Below, piece by piece: positions 16,073 to 24,458 of a stretch of DNA of 53,176 nt (positions are counted from its first letter, which is position 1; each line of letters opens with the position of its first letter). Position numbers and translations under genes: made by a program. The stretch is from an uncultured Clostridia bacterium. Its GTDB lineage: Bacteria; Bacillota; Clostridia; Oscillospirales; Oscillospiraceae. The notes under the pieces were generated by a model. That model was given only the letters and a program-made list of their open reading frames with translations, had not been told where the DNA came from and did no database searches. The stretch covers positions 1 through 53,176 of the forward strand of contig CAKNRQ010000013.1 in assembly GCA_930990965.1 (NCBI GenBank), written 5' to 3'.

Positions 16073-16939
16073 ATGAAAATGAAAAAGCTTCTTGCACTTA
16101 TGCTGGCCCTCGTGATGGTCTTCGCGCTTGCCGCCTGCGGCGAGAGCTCCAGCGACCCGAGCAGCGAGCCCACCACTCCCGCCACCGAGCCCAGCAGCGA
16201 ACCGAGCGAAAACGCCGAAACCGAAAGCGACCTCGCTTACGTCCAGGACAAGGGCACTCTGGTTGTCGGCATCACCAACTTCGAGCCCATGGACTACCAG
16301 GACGAGAACGGCGAGTGGATAGGCTTCGACGCTGACCTCGCGAAGCTCTTCGCCGAGAGTCTCGGCGTAGAGGTCCAGTTCCAGGAAATTGAGTGGGACA
16401 ACAAGGTCATGGAGCTCGACGGCAAAACCATCGACGTCGTCTGGAACGGCATGACCCTCAACGACGAGGTGCGCGCGGCCATGGAGTGCTCCAACGCCTA
16501 CCTGAACAACGCTCAGGTGGTTATCCTCCCCGCCAGCGAGATGGAAACCTATCCCGACGTTGAGAGCATGGCCGGCCTGCAGTTCGCCGTCGAGAGTGGC
16601 TCTGCCGGCGAGGACATGGCCATAGAAAACGGCTTCAATTACACTCCGGTCGTTGATCAGGCCACCGCCGTGCTCGAAGTTGAGAGCGGCACCTGCGACG
16701 CGGCCATCATCGACAGCCTCATGGCCGGCGCGATGGTAGGCGCCGGCACCAACTATGCCGACCTGGTCTACACCATCCAGTTGAGCACCGAGGAGTACGG
16801 CGTCGGCTTCCGCAAGGGCAGCGATCTCTGCCAGGCTCTCAACGAGTTCTTCGTCGTCGCCTGGGCTGAGAACACCATCCAGGCTCTGGCTGAGGAATAC
16901 GGCGTGACCGCCGCCCTCATCGAGCAGGTGACCGAGTAA
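16073..16939 (+). CDS. Polar amino-acid ABC transporter substrate-binding lipoprotein
   Basis: A 288-aa extracellular lipoprotein of solute-binding family 3. The signal MKMKKLLALMLALVMVFALA ends in a lipobox (AAC, Cys22), followed by a Ser/Glu/Pro linker to about residue 53. The N-lobe begins at GTLVVGITNFEPMDYQ and FDADLAKLFAESLGVEVQF. The family's C-terminal element EYGVGFRKGSDLCQALNEFF lies near residue 241, the normal place. ATG 16073 is preceded by AAAGGGG. It is first in an operon with permease and ATPase, separated from them by a hairpin that probably lowers downstream expression. Confidence 0.94.
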   Translation: MKMKKLLALMLALVMVFALAACGESSSDPSSEPTTPATEPSSEPSENAETESDLAYVQDKGTLVVGITNFEPMDYQDENGEWIGFDADLAKLFAESLGVEVQFQEIEWDNKVMELDGKTIDVVWNGMTLNDEVRAAMECSNAYLNNAQVVILPASEMETYPDVESMAGLQFAVESGSAGEDMAIENGFNYTPVVDQATAVLEVESGTCDAAIIDSLMAGAMVGAGTNYADLVYTIQLSTEEYGVGFRKGSDLCQALNEFFVVAWAENTIQALAEEYGVTAALIEQVTE

Positions 16940-17006
16940 TTGTTTCGACGCTTAGTATCCGGCGCGCCGGGCTGCGCGCGGACCACTTATTAAAATTGTA
17001 CCAGAG

Positions 17007-17036
17007 GCAGAGTGCGCACAAGCGCGCTCTGCTTTT
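17007..17036 (+). terminator. Attenuator between binding protein and permease
   Basis: An 11-base-pair stem (GCAGAGTGCGC with GCGCGCTCTGC, one G-T pair, loop ACAA) followed by TTTT. It probably terminates part of the transcripts, favouring the binding protein over the membrane parts. Confidence 0.65.
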
Positions 17037-17063
17037 GGCGCGGACAGGAGAGATAAGCGCCAC

Positions 17064-17906
17064 ATGTCTGAGTTTGCAACTGTAATATCTGCCCTGAACG
17101 AGGGCTTTGTAGAGACGCTGAAGCTGTTTTTGGTGACTCTGGTGGGCTCTATTCCTCTGGGCCTTATAATATGCTTCGGCTCCATGAACCGCTGGGCGCC
17201 GCTGGGCGCCATAGGCCGGCGTTATATTGCCTACGGCCAGCGCATAACGCGCGCTCTGGAAGCCGGCGAGACGCTCAATGGGCTCGACGGAGCTGTATTG
17301 ACGACGGACATGGCCCTGAACAAGGCCAAAATGTATAGCTTCCAGGGCAGGCTGCTGCTCGGCTTCCGGCCCATTTCGCTCATAAGCCGGTTCATAGTCT
17401 GGGTGATACGCGGCACGCCGCTGATGCTCCAGCTCCTCATCGTGTACTACATACCGGGCTTTGTCCTCCCGACGAACCCCTGGAGCTTCCCGGAGGGCAG
17501 ATTCGCGGCCTCGGCAGTGATGTTTATCATCAACTACGCCTGCTACTTCTCCGAGATTTACCGCGGCGGCATACAGGGCGTACCCGTGGGACAGCAGGAG
17601 GCCGGGCAGGTGCTCGGCATGACCAAGAGCCAGATTTTCTTCAAGGTCACGCTTTTGCAGATGATAAAACGCATCGTCCCGCCCATGGCCAACGAGGTCA
17701 TTACCCTCGTCAAGGACACTTCGCTGGCGCGCATCATCTCCTACCAGGAGGTCATCTGGGCCGGATACGCCTTCCTTAAGGGCTCACACGGTTACTCCGG
17801 CCTTCTCTGGCCGCTCTTCTTCACGGGCGTCTACTATCTCGTCTTCAACGGCGTTGTATCCTTCCTGCTCGGCAGGTTGGAGCGCAAGCTCGAGTTCTTC
17901 AGATAA
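17064..17906 (+). CDS. Amino-acid ABC transporter permease
   Basis: A 280-aa membrane protein of the HisM/GlnP type. The usual FIVWVIRGTPLMLQLLIVYY segment and the EAA loop (QQEAGQVLGMTKSQIFFKVT) are clear. It differs from typical members of about 220 aa by an insertion of roughly 55 hydrophilic residues between the first helix (LKLFLVTLVGSIPLGLIICF) and the FRGTP-like segment, around residues 45-100. The start is ATG 17064 after AGGAGAG. It pairs with the ATPase 12 bases downstream. Confidence 0.93.
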   Translation: MSEFATVISALNEGFVETLKLFLVTLVGSIPLGLIICFGSMNRWAPLGAIGRRYIAYGQRITRALEAGETLNGLDGAVLTTDMALNKAKMYSFQGRLLLGFRPISLISRFIVWVIRGTPLMLQLLIVYYIPGFVLPTNPWSFPEGRFAASAVMFIINYACYFSEIYRGGIQGVPVGQQEAGQVLGMTKSQIFFKVTLLQMIKRIVPPMANEVITLVKDTSLARIISYQEVIWAGYAFLKGSHGYSGLLWPLFFTGVYYLVFNGVVSFLLGRLERKLEFFR

Positions 17907-17918
17907 GGGGGTGCCGGT

Positions 17919-18698
17919 ATGAGCGTACTTGAAGTAAAAAACTTAGAGAAGCACTTCGACAAGACGAAGGTTCTCAACGATATCAGCTTCACCCTCGAAC
18001 AGGGCCAGGCGCTGAGCATCATCGGCTCCTCCGGCAGCGGTAAAACGACGCTGCTGCGCTGCCTCAACTTCCTGGAGACTCCGGACGGCGGCAGCATATC
18101 CGTAAACGGCGAAGTCCTCTTCGACGCCGCCGACCCCGCCACGCGCCGCGACGCCGACGTGCGCCGCAAGCGGCTGCACTTCGGGCTGGTGTTTCAGAGC
18201 TTCAACCTCTTCCCCCAATACACAGCGCTGCAAAACGTCACGCTAGCGCCCGAGCTGCTGGCGAAGGAACAGCCTGACTACAAGTCCAAGAAGAAGGAAA
18301 TAAACGCCGCTATCGAGGCCGAGGGCCGCGAACTGCTCGCCGCCATGGGTCTCACCGACCGCGCGCTTCACTATCCGCACCAGCTTTCCGGCGGCCAGCA
18401 GCAGCGCGTCGCCATCGCCCGCGCGCTGGCCATGCACCCGGACATTCTCTGCTTTGACGAGCCCACAAGCGCACTCGACCCGGAACTGACCGGCGAGGTG
18501 CTGCGCGTTATACGCTCGCTCGCCGAGAAGCACACGACCATGATAATCGTCACGCACGAGATGGGCTTCGCCCACGACGTCTCCGACCGCGTTATCTTCA
18601 TGGACGAGGGCTTTATAGTCGAGCAGGGCGGGCCGGAGGTTATCTCCGACCCCAAAATGGAACGTACCCAGAAGTTCCTGAGCAGTTACGGCAAATAA
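17919..18698 (+). CDS. Amino-acid ABC transporter ATP-binding protein
   Basis: A 259-aa ATPase of the GlnQ/HisP type. Walker [10 protein letters not shown] (about 34-42), signature LSGGQQQR, Walker [16 protein letters not shown] and the switch His in VTHEMGF are present. ATG 17919 is preceded by AAGGGGGTG. Relative to GlnQ it carries a short insertion ([20 protein letters not shown]) before the signature. It energises the preceding permease. The transporter probably imports a polar amino acid; the exact substrate cannot be told from sequence. Confidence 0.95.
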   Translation: MSVLEVKNLEKHFDKTKVLNDISFTLEQGQALSIIGSSGSGKTTLLRCLNFLETPDGGSISVNGEVLFDAADPATRRDADVRRKRLHFGLVFQSFNLFPQYTALQNVTLAPELLAKEQPDYKSKKKEINAAIEAEGRELLAAMGLTDRALHYPHQLSGGQQQRVAIARALAMHPDILCFDEPTSALDPELTGEVLRVIRSLAEKHTTMIIVTHEMGFAHDVSDRVIFMDEGFIVEQGGPEVISDPKMERTQKFLSSYGK

Positions 18699-18735
18699 AG
18701 TCCCTTTCAAGCGTGGAATATTTACAAATTGCCAC

Positions 18736-18764
18736 TTGAATATAGGGCTAAATTAACGTATCAT
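18736..18764 (+). promoter_or_regulatory. Possible promoter of the second binding-protein gene
   Basis: TTGAAT and TATCAT are separated by 17 bases. The expected start near 18771 falls inside the first arm of the terminator stem at 18767-18795. Confidence 0.4.
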
Positions 18765-18766
18765 TA

Positions 18767-18799
18767 TTGCGCGTGTCAATTCATGACACGCGCAATTTT
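18767..18799 (+). terminator. Terminator of the amino-acid ABC operon
   Basis: A perfect 12-base-pair stem TTGCGCGTGTCA-attca-TGACACGCGCAA followed by TTTT, about 70 bases after the ATPase stop codon. Confidence 0.85.
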
Positions 18800-18817
18800 G
18801 CCAAAGGGGTGCGGCTG

Positions 18818-19615
18818 TTGAAACTTGCAAAGAGAATGCTTGCGATAACGCTCGTCCTCTGCCTCATGCTGCCCCTGGCCGCGTGCGGCAGTATAGTCGG
18901 CAGTTACCGGGTTGTGGAGACGCTCGGCGAACAGAGCTACTCCATCGGCTTCCGCAACGACGACTATGTCCGTTATTACGTCGAGGCTGCGCTCCAGGAG
19001 CTGGCCGCAGACGGCACCATAAGCGGCCTTGCAAACTCCTGGTTCATAGAAAACAACACCTATTTCGCCTCGCGCTCCGGCGCTCTCAGCCAATTTGACG
19101 GCATACCGCAGCGCACGCTGCTGGTCGGCGCCGACCCGGACGCCTACCCGCTCAGCTACCTGGAGGGCGACCAGTTCACCGGCTTCGACGTAGAACTGGC
19201 CCGCGCCGTCTGCGAGCGCCTCGGCTGGGACGTGCAGTTCATATCCATCAAGTCCGAGGACGCCTATGTCGAGCTCTCAAGCGGCAATGTGGACTGCGCC
19301 TGGGGCGGGCTCACGCTCGACACCGAGAGCACAGACTATGTCACGCTGACGCCCTACCTAACTGACGAGCTCGTCATAATTACCCGCGCCGACACAGGCG
19401 CCAAGAGCCTTCGCGGCCTCAACGGCGGCAGCCTTGCGATAACCGTCGAGCAGAAGTACATGGACCTGCTCAACCAGGACACCAAACTCATGGAGCGTTT
19501 TTCCGAGATAAAGCGCCTGACGGGCGGCCTGCAGGCCCTGCTTGACGCGATAAATTCCGGGCAGGCCAGCGCGGCGCTGGTGAGCAGTACGGCGCTGCTG
19601 CACTACGGAGGGTGA
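18818..19615 (+). CDS. Substrate-binding lipoprotein with apparently circularly permuted family 3 fold
   Basis: Start TTG 18818 follows an AAAGGGG site; 265 aa. A lipoprotein signal ends in LPLAAC (Cys23). The segment that normally ends family 3 binding proteins comes first (residues 29-76: SYRVVETLGEQSYSIGFRND, ending in GTISGLANSWF). A linker (77-98) follows, and then the usual first-lobe start (TLLVGADPDAYPLSYLEGDQ, FDVELARAVCERLG). The protein stops at STALLHYGG, just where the moved segment would normally continue. In the normal neighbour at 16073 the same motif lies near residue 241. The gene may add specificity to the upstream importer. The alternative is a deleted tandem protein that still folds as a permutant. 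Confidence 0.8.
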   Translation: MKLAKRMLAITLVLCLMLPLAACGSIVGSYRVVETLGEQSYSIGFRNDDYVRYYVEAALQELAADGTISGLANSWFIENNTYFASRSGALSQFDGIPQRTLLVGADPDAYPLSYLEGDQFTGFDVELARAVCERLGWDVQFISIKSEDAYVELSSGNVDCAWGGLTLDTESTDYVTLTPYLTDELVIITRADTGAKSLRGLNGGSLAITVEQKYMDLLNQDTKLMERFSEIKRLTGGLQALLDAINSGQASAALVSSTALLHYGG

Positions 19616-20294
19616 TATTCACCCGGCGGGGTGCTGTGGGCGCCGCGCTCTGTAGGGCGTACTGTCCTAGGTGTGCCCGCGCTGGTGCCACGTCGCCGGA
19701 CGTGGGGCAGTGGCATTAGGTAATGCCGCAATCCTGAGAGATTTCTTTTTGTCTTGGCAAAAAGAAACCCCTCAGACTCCAAAGAGAAAACCGCTTTGGC
19801 GCGGACTTTTATGTAAGGGTACCCCGTATATTGGGTTGGTATAGTAGTTAGGGTGGTCATCCCTAAACTTTGATTTAGTTACACCAACGCCGACCGCAGT
19901 TTCGCTTCGCGGCCGCTGACGGGTTAACACGGGACGTTGCCCAGCGTGGGTGCGGTGGATTGTTACAGCCGGTGAGGGATAGGTTGCCCAGCCGGGTGCG
20001 GCTCTTGCCGCACGCGACGCTTCGCTGGCGTGCTGGGGAGTGCTGATGGGCAGGTTCTGCAACCGCCTTTTTCACTTCATAAACAATTTGCGGCCACCAC
20101 GGCAAACTGGGTTACACAACACCTCTGGGCTTGCACCCAACGAGAAGGCTTCTTCCCCAACGCTGTATTCTACGCCGCCGCTTTTTATATGGCAGCATTT
20201 ACTTGCGGTTTACTTGAAAACGTCGAGAAACAGACTGGTAAACTACAACTGCCTATGTTATAATTTGAAGATACAAAACATTCGAGGAGATAGT
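19616..20294. other. Structured non-coding region with hairpins and short direct repeats
   Basis: About 680 bases without a convincing gene. Perfect hairpins lie at 19688-19705 (CCACGT/ACGTGG), 19712-19727 (GGCATT/AATGCC), 19742-19767 (TTTCTTTTTG/CAAAAAGAAA) and 19996-20013 (GTGCGGC/GCCGCAC). A near-identical 20-base direct repeat (GTTGCCCAGC..GGGTGCGG) occurs at 19936 and 19983. Small minus-strand open frames here lack ribosome-binding sites and recognisable domains. It may be an interspersed intergenic repeat or contain a structured RNA. A TATAAT at 20259-20264 probably drives the downstream methyltransferase gene. Confidence 0.5.
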
Positions 20295-21161
20295 ATGTGG
20301 GTTAGCGAAAACTGGCAGGATTATGAGCTCATAGACTGCTCGAACGGCGAGAAGCTCGAGCGTTGGGGGGAGTATACCCTTGTGAGGCCTGACCCGCAGG
20401 CTATCTGGAAAACTCCGCAGCGCGACAGGCGTTGGAACTCCAGCGACGGGCGCTACGAGCGCAGCCACTCCGGCGGCGGGGTTTGGGACAAGCACTCCCT
20501 GCCCGCAAGCTGGCAGATAGGCTACGGAGAGCTCAAATTCAACGTAAAGCCCATGAACTTCAAGCACACCGGCATTTTCCCCGAGCAGGCTTCCAACTGG
20601 GACTACATCATGCGCAAGATACGCTCTGCCGGCAGGGACATAAGCGTTCTGAACCTCTTTGCCTACACGGGTGCGGCCACTGCAGCGGCGCTCAAGGCCG
20701 GGGCGAGCGTTTGCCACGTCGATGCGGCCAAAGGCATGGTGGCCTGGGCCAAGGAAAACGCCGCGGCCTCAGGCGTGGCCGACAGGCCTGTGCGCTGGAT
20801 AGTTGACGACTGCGCCAAGTTCGTTGAGCGCGAGATCCGGCGCGGACGGCGCTATGACGCGATAATAATGGACCCTCCGAGCTACGGGCGCGGCCCGGGC
20901 GGCGAGGTCTGGAAGCTTGAGGACAGCCTCTGGGATTTTGTCAGCCTCACAGCGGGCGTACTCAGCGACGATCCGCTCTTTGTAATAATCAACTCCTACA
21001 CCACGGGCCTGGCCCCGTCGGTGCTCACTTACATCAGTGAGAGCATATTCACGCGGCGCTTCGGCGGCAGGAGCGAGAGCGAAGAGCTCGGCCTACCCGT
21101 CACGGCGTCGGGACTCTGCCTGCCGGCGGGCGCGGCCTGCCGCTGGGAGAGCGGGAGGTAA
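20295..21161 (+). CDS. Class I SAM-dependent methyltransferase (RlmI/RlmK-like)
   Basis: A 288-aa protein. ATG 20295 is preceded by GAGGAG; the same frame is open further upstream but through non-coding DNA. The SAM-binding motif VLNLFAYTGAATAAALKAGA, motif II ASVCHVDAAKGMVAWAKENA and catalytic DPPSYGRGPGGE place it with COG1092-type rRNA (cytosine) methyltransferases. It lacks their N-terminal PUA domain. The target is probably rRNA, by inference. Its stop lies four bases before ecfA1, so it probably leads the ecf-truA operon. Confidence 0.85.
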   Translation: MWVSENWQDYELIDCSNGEKLERWGEYTLVRPDPQAIWKTPQRDRRWNSSDGRYERSHSGGGVWDKHSLPASWQIGYGELKFNVKPMNFKHTGIFPEQASNWDYIMRKIRSAGRDISVLNLFAYTGAATAAALKAGASVCHVDAAKGMVAWAKENAAASGVADRPVRWIVDDCAKFVEREIRRGRRYDAIIMDPPSYGRGPGGEVWKLEDSLWDFVSLTAGVLSDDPLFVIINSYTTGLAPSVLTYISESIFTRRFGGRSESEELGLPVTASGLCLPAGAACRWESGR

Positions 21162-21165
21162 GGCC

Positions 21166-21996
21166 ATGGCCATTATAAGAACTGAAAACCTGCACTTCAC
21201 CTACCAGGGCGAGGAGAATGAGACCCTGCACGGGGTGAACCTAGAAATAGAAGAGGGCAGCTTTGTCGCCATACTGGGCCACAACGGCTCCGGCAAGAGC
21301 ACCCTGGCCAAGCTCTTCAACGGCATACTGCTGCCGAACGAGGGGCGCGTGCTTGTAAACGGCATAGACACCACCCACGAGGACAAGCTGCTGGACGTGC
21401 GGCGCACCGTGGGTTTGGTGTTCCAGAACCCGGACAACCAGATTGTTGCAAACGTCGTCGAGGACGACGTGGCCTTTGCGCCCGAAAATCTGGGCGTTGA
21501 GCCGGACGAGATACGCCGGCGCGTGGACTCCGCGCTCAAAACCGTGGGCATGTACGAATACCGCCAGCATGCCCCACACCTGCTCTCCGGCGGCCAGAAG
21601 CAGCGCGTCGCCATTGCCGGCGTGCTTGCCATGCAGCCGCGCTGTATAGTGCTCGACGAGCCGACGGCCATGCTGGACCCTGTGGGCCGGCGGGAGGTCA
21701 TCTCCACCGTCACCCGCCTCTGCCGCGAGGAGGGCATTACGGTGGTGCTCATAACTCACCACATGTCGGAGTGCATAGGCGCCGACAGGCTCGTCGTCAT
21801 GAGCGAGGGCCGCATAGTTGCCGACGGCACGCCGCGCGAGGTCTTCGCGCAGGTCGAACTGCTGCGCAGCGAGGGCCTGAGCGTGCCCGTCACAACCGAG
21901 CTCATATACGAACTCAACCAGGATGGCTGGGTTCTGCCGCTTGACGCCCTCACGGTGGACGAGTGCGCAGACGCCGTAGCCGCCGCGCTCAAATAA
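21166..21996 (+). CDS. ecfA1: Energy-coupling factor transporter ATPase EcfA1
   Basis: A 276-aa ATPase of the group II ECF vitamin/metal importer. Walker A GHNGSGKST, signature LSGGQKQR, Walker B CIVLDEPTAMLDP and the switch His in ITHHMSE are visible, with the ECF-specific Q-loop VFQNPDNQIVANVVEDDVAF. The correct start is ATG 21166, preceded by GGGAGG. It works as a heterodimer with EcfA2 together with EcfT and interchangeable substrate-binding S components encoded elsewhere. Confidence 0.96.
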   Translation: MAIIRTENLHFTYQGEENETLHGVNLEIEEGSFVAILGHNGSGKSTLAKLFNGILLPNEGRVLVNGIDTTHEDKLLDVRRTVGLVFQNPDNQIVANVVEDDVAFAPENLGVEPDEIRRRVDSALKTVGMYEYRQHAPHLLSGGQKQRVAIAGVLAMQPRCIVLDEPTAMLDPVGRREVISTVTRLCREEGITVVLITHHMSECIGADRLVVMSEGRIVADGTPREVFAQVELLRSEGLSVPVTTELIYELNQDGWVLPLDALTVDECADAVAAALK

Positions 21997-22017
21997 GGGA
22001 AAAGGGATGCCGCGCCA

Positions 22018-22878
22018 ATGGACGCTGTAATAAGAGTAGAAAACCTCACGCACACCTACAGCGTGGGTACGCCGTTTGAGAAGACGGCGATACACAACAT
22101 AAACGTAAACTTCTACCCCGGGGAACTCGTCGCCGTCATAGGCCACACCGGCTCCGGCAAGAGCACCTTCATGCAGCACATGAACGGCCTGCTCGCACCC
22201 ACGAGCGGACATGTCTACTGCGACGGGGAGGACATCTTCGCCACGAAGGAGGCCACGCGCGACGTGCGCTTCAAGGTTGGGCTCGTGTTCCAGTACCCGG
22301 AGTACCAGCTCTTCGAGGAAACGGTGTACAAGGACATCGCCTTCGGCCCGAAGAACATGAAGCTCAGCGCAGACGAGATAGACGAGCGTGTGCGCGAGGC
22401 GGCGGGCTTCGTCGGCCTCAGTGAAGAACTCTTTGAGCGCAGCCCGCTCGAGCTCTCCGGCGGCCAGAAGCGCCGCATAGCCATAGCCGGTGTGATAGCC
22501 ATGCGCCCGAAGGTGCTCATACTCGACGAGCCAACAGCGGGCCTCGACCCCGGCGGCTGCGAGGGCATTATAAAGAACATCCTCGACTACCGCGAGCGCA
22601 CCGGCTCCACCGTGCTGCTGGTCACCCACAGCATGGACGATGCGGCGCGTATCGCCGACCGCCTGGTGGTCTTCCACGAAGGCAGTATCGCCATGGACGG
22701 CACCCCCGACGCCGTCTTCTCTCACCCCACGGAGCTCACGGCCATGGGCCTCGACGTGCCGCAGGCTGCCGCCATAGCTCAGGCTCTGCGCGAGCGCGGA
22801 GTGAGCCTCCCGCAATCCATCTACACCCTCGAGCAGCTCAAGGCCGCTCTCGTACCGCTCAGGAAGGGGGAGAACTGA
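22018..22878 (+). CDS. ecfA2: Energy-coupling factor transporter ATPase EcfA2
   Basis: A 286-aa partner ATPase. Walker A GHTGSGKST, Q-loop VFQYPEYQLFEETVYKDIAF, signature LSGGQKRR and Walker B VLILDEPTAGLDPGG are typical of EcfA2 (CbiO2). ATG 22018 lies 22 bases after ecfA1 with AAAGGGAT upstream. Its stop codon overlaps the ecfT start by one base. Confidence 0.96.
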   Translation: MDAVIRVENLTHTYSVGTPFEKTAIHNINVNFYPGELVAVIGHTGSGKSTFMQHMNGLLAPTSGHVYCDGEDIFATKEATRDVRFKVGLVFQYPEYQLFEETVYKDIAFGPKNMKLSADEIDERVREAAGFVGLSEELFERSPLELSGGQKRRIAIAGVIAMRPKVLILDEPTAGLDPGGCEGIIKNILDYRERTGSTVLLVTHSMDDAARIADRLVVFHEGSIAMDGTPDAVFSHPTELTAMGLDVPQAAAIAQALRERGVSLPQSIYTLEQLKAALVPLRKGEN

Positions 22879-23684
22879 TGCTCAAGGATATCACTCTCGG
22901 CCAGTACTTCCCCGGCGACACCATAATACACAAGCTCGACCCGCGCACCAAGCTGATACTGGTCATAGTCTTCATCGTCGCGCTCTTCCTGGCGGTGGAC
23001 TGGATAAGTTATGCCTTCATGTTCGTCGTGACCGCGCTCTGCGTCAAGGTCTCGACCATCAAGCTCAAAAGCATACTCAAGGGGCTCAAGCCGCTCATAT
23101 TCATCATCGTCTTCACCGGCATACTGAACCTCTTCTACACCCAGGGCGGCACGGTGCTCTTTGACTGGTGGATTTTCACAATCAGCACCGCCGGTATAAA
23201 GCGCGCCTTCCTGATGATAGTGCGCATCATGCTGCTCATCACCGGCACCTTCCTGCTCACCTACACCACCAGCCCTATCGCCCTCACCGACGGGCTGGAG
23301 ATGCTGTTAAACCCGCTCAAGAAGATAAAGGTCCCCGTACACGAGATGAGCATGATAATGAGCATGGCGCTCAGGTTCATACCCACCCTTATCGAGGAAA
23401 CAGACAAGATCATGTCTGCCCAGAAGGCTCGCGGCGCGGACTTCTCTACCGGCAAGATAACAGAGAGGGCGAAGGCGCTGCTGCCTCTCCTCGTGCCCCT
23501 CTTCGTCTCCAGCTTCCGCAGGGCCGACGAGCTCGCCGTGGCCATGGAGAGCCGCTGCTATCACGGCGGCGAAGGCCGTACCCGCATGAACGCGCTGCAC
23601 ATGGCGCGGCGCGACTATCTCGCCTTCCTGGCCGGAGCCATAGTCCTCGGCGGCATGATAGCCATGAACATCTACGGCATATGA
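22878..23684 (+). CDS. ecfT: Energy-coupling factor transporter transmembrane protein EcfT
   Basis: A 268-aa membrane protein linking the two ATPases to S components. The opening motif DITLGQYFPGDTIIHKLDPR, several helices (e.g. LILVIVFIVALFLAV) and the coupling-helix motifs around ARGADF and ESRCY are characteristic. AAGGGGGAGAA precedes ATG 22878. The stop overlaps truA by four bases (ATGA). Confidence 0.96.
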   Translation: MLKDITLGQYFPGDTIIHKLDPRTKLILVIVFIVALFLAVDWISYAFMFVVTALCVKVSTIKLKSILKGLKPLIFIIVFTGILNLFYTQGGTVLFDWWIFTISTAGIKRAFLMIVRIMLLITGTFLLTYTTSPIALTDGLEMLLNPLKKIKVPVHEMSMIMSMALRFIPTLIEETDKIMSAQKARGADFSTGKITERAKALLPLLVPLFVSSFRRADELAVAMESRCYHGGEGRTRMNALHMARRDYLAFLAGAIVLGGMIAMNIYGI

Positions 23685-24445
23685 GGAACATAGCCCTCAA
23701 GCTGCGTTACGACGGGAGCGCCTACCACGGCTGGCAGGTGCAGAAATACGACGTCTCCGTCGCGGCCACCGTGGAAAAGGCCCTCTCCAAAGTCTGCGGC
23801 CACCCGGTCAAAGTCACCGGCTGCGGACGCACAGACGCCGGGGTCCACGCGCTCAACTACTGCGCCAACTTCCGCACGGAGAGCCGCATCCCCGTTGACC
23901 GCCTGCCGCTGGCGGTGAACACCCGCCTGCCGGACGACATCGCCGTCCTCGGCGCCGTCGAGGCCCCGGAGGACTTCAACGCGATACTAAGCTGTATTCA
24001 GAAGGAATACGTCTACAGGATTATGAATACGCGCATACGCGACCCGTTTCTGCAAAAGCGTGTGTGCTTCTACCCCGCGCCACTCGACATAGAGCGGATG
24101 AAGGCTGCCGGAGCCGCTTTTGAGGGCCGGCACGACTTCGCCGCCGTGCGCAGCGTGGGCACTCAGACAAAGACAACCGTGCGCACCGTACACTGGTGCC
24201 GGGCCGAGCGCGAGGGCGACGAGATCCGCGTCGCCGTGTGCGCTGACGGCTTCCTGTACAACATGGTGCGGGCCATCGTCGGCACGATGGTCTACGCCTC
24301 GCACGGCAAACTCGAGCCGGAGGAAATACCGGCATTGCTAGAAAAAGGCGACAGGCGGCTCACTGGGCCGACTATGCCGCCGCAGGGGCTCTATTTGAAC
24401 AGAGTCTGGTATGAAGGTGAAGTCGGGCGGCTGATGCTCTCCTAA
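23681..24445 (+). CDS. truA: tRNA pseudouridine synthase TruA
   Basis: Converts U38-40 of tRNA anticodon stems to pseudouridine. It is 254 aa, normal length. The catalytic Asp lies in GCGRTDAGVHA, and FLYNMVRAIVGTMVYA and the N-terminal LRYDGSAYHGWQVQ are family signatures. ATG 23681 overlaps the ecfT stop; the longer open frame upstream is the ecfT gene read out of frame. The ecfA1-ecfA2-ecfT-truA order is classic for Firmicutes, although the usual rplQ and rplM/rpsI flanks are absent here. Confidence 0.96.
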   Translation: MRNIALKLRYDGSAYHGWQVQKYDVSVAATVEKALSKVCGHPVKVTGCGRTDAGVHALNYCANFRTESRIPVDRLPLAVNTRLPDDIAVLGAVEAPEDFNAILSCIQKEYVYRIMNTRIRDPFLQKRVCFYPAPLDIERMKAAGAAFEGRHDFAAVRSVGTQTKTTVRTVHWCRAEREGDEIRVAVCADGFLYNMVRAIVGTMVYASHGKLEPEEIPALLEKGDRRLTGPTMPPQGLYLNRVWYEGEVGRLMLS

Positions 24446-24458
24446 AGAGGTGTCGCCC

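Noticed and set aside
19603..20062. Small minus-strand proteins in the region after the second binding protein
   Set aside because: They lack ribosome-binding sites and domains and cross perfect hairpins; the region is better read as non-coding.
21241..22815. 524-codon open frame antisense to the ecf ATPase genes
   Set aside because: It spans two genuine ATPase genes and has no motif of its own.
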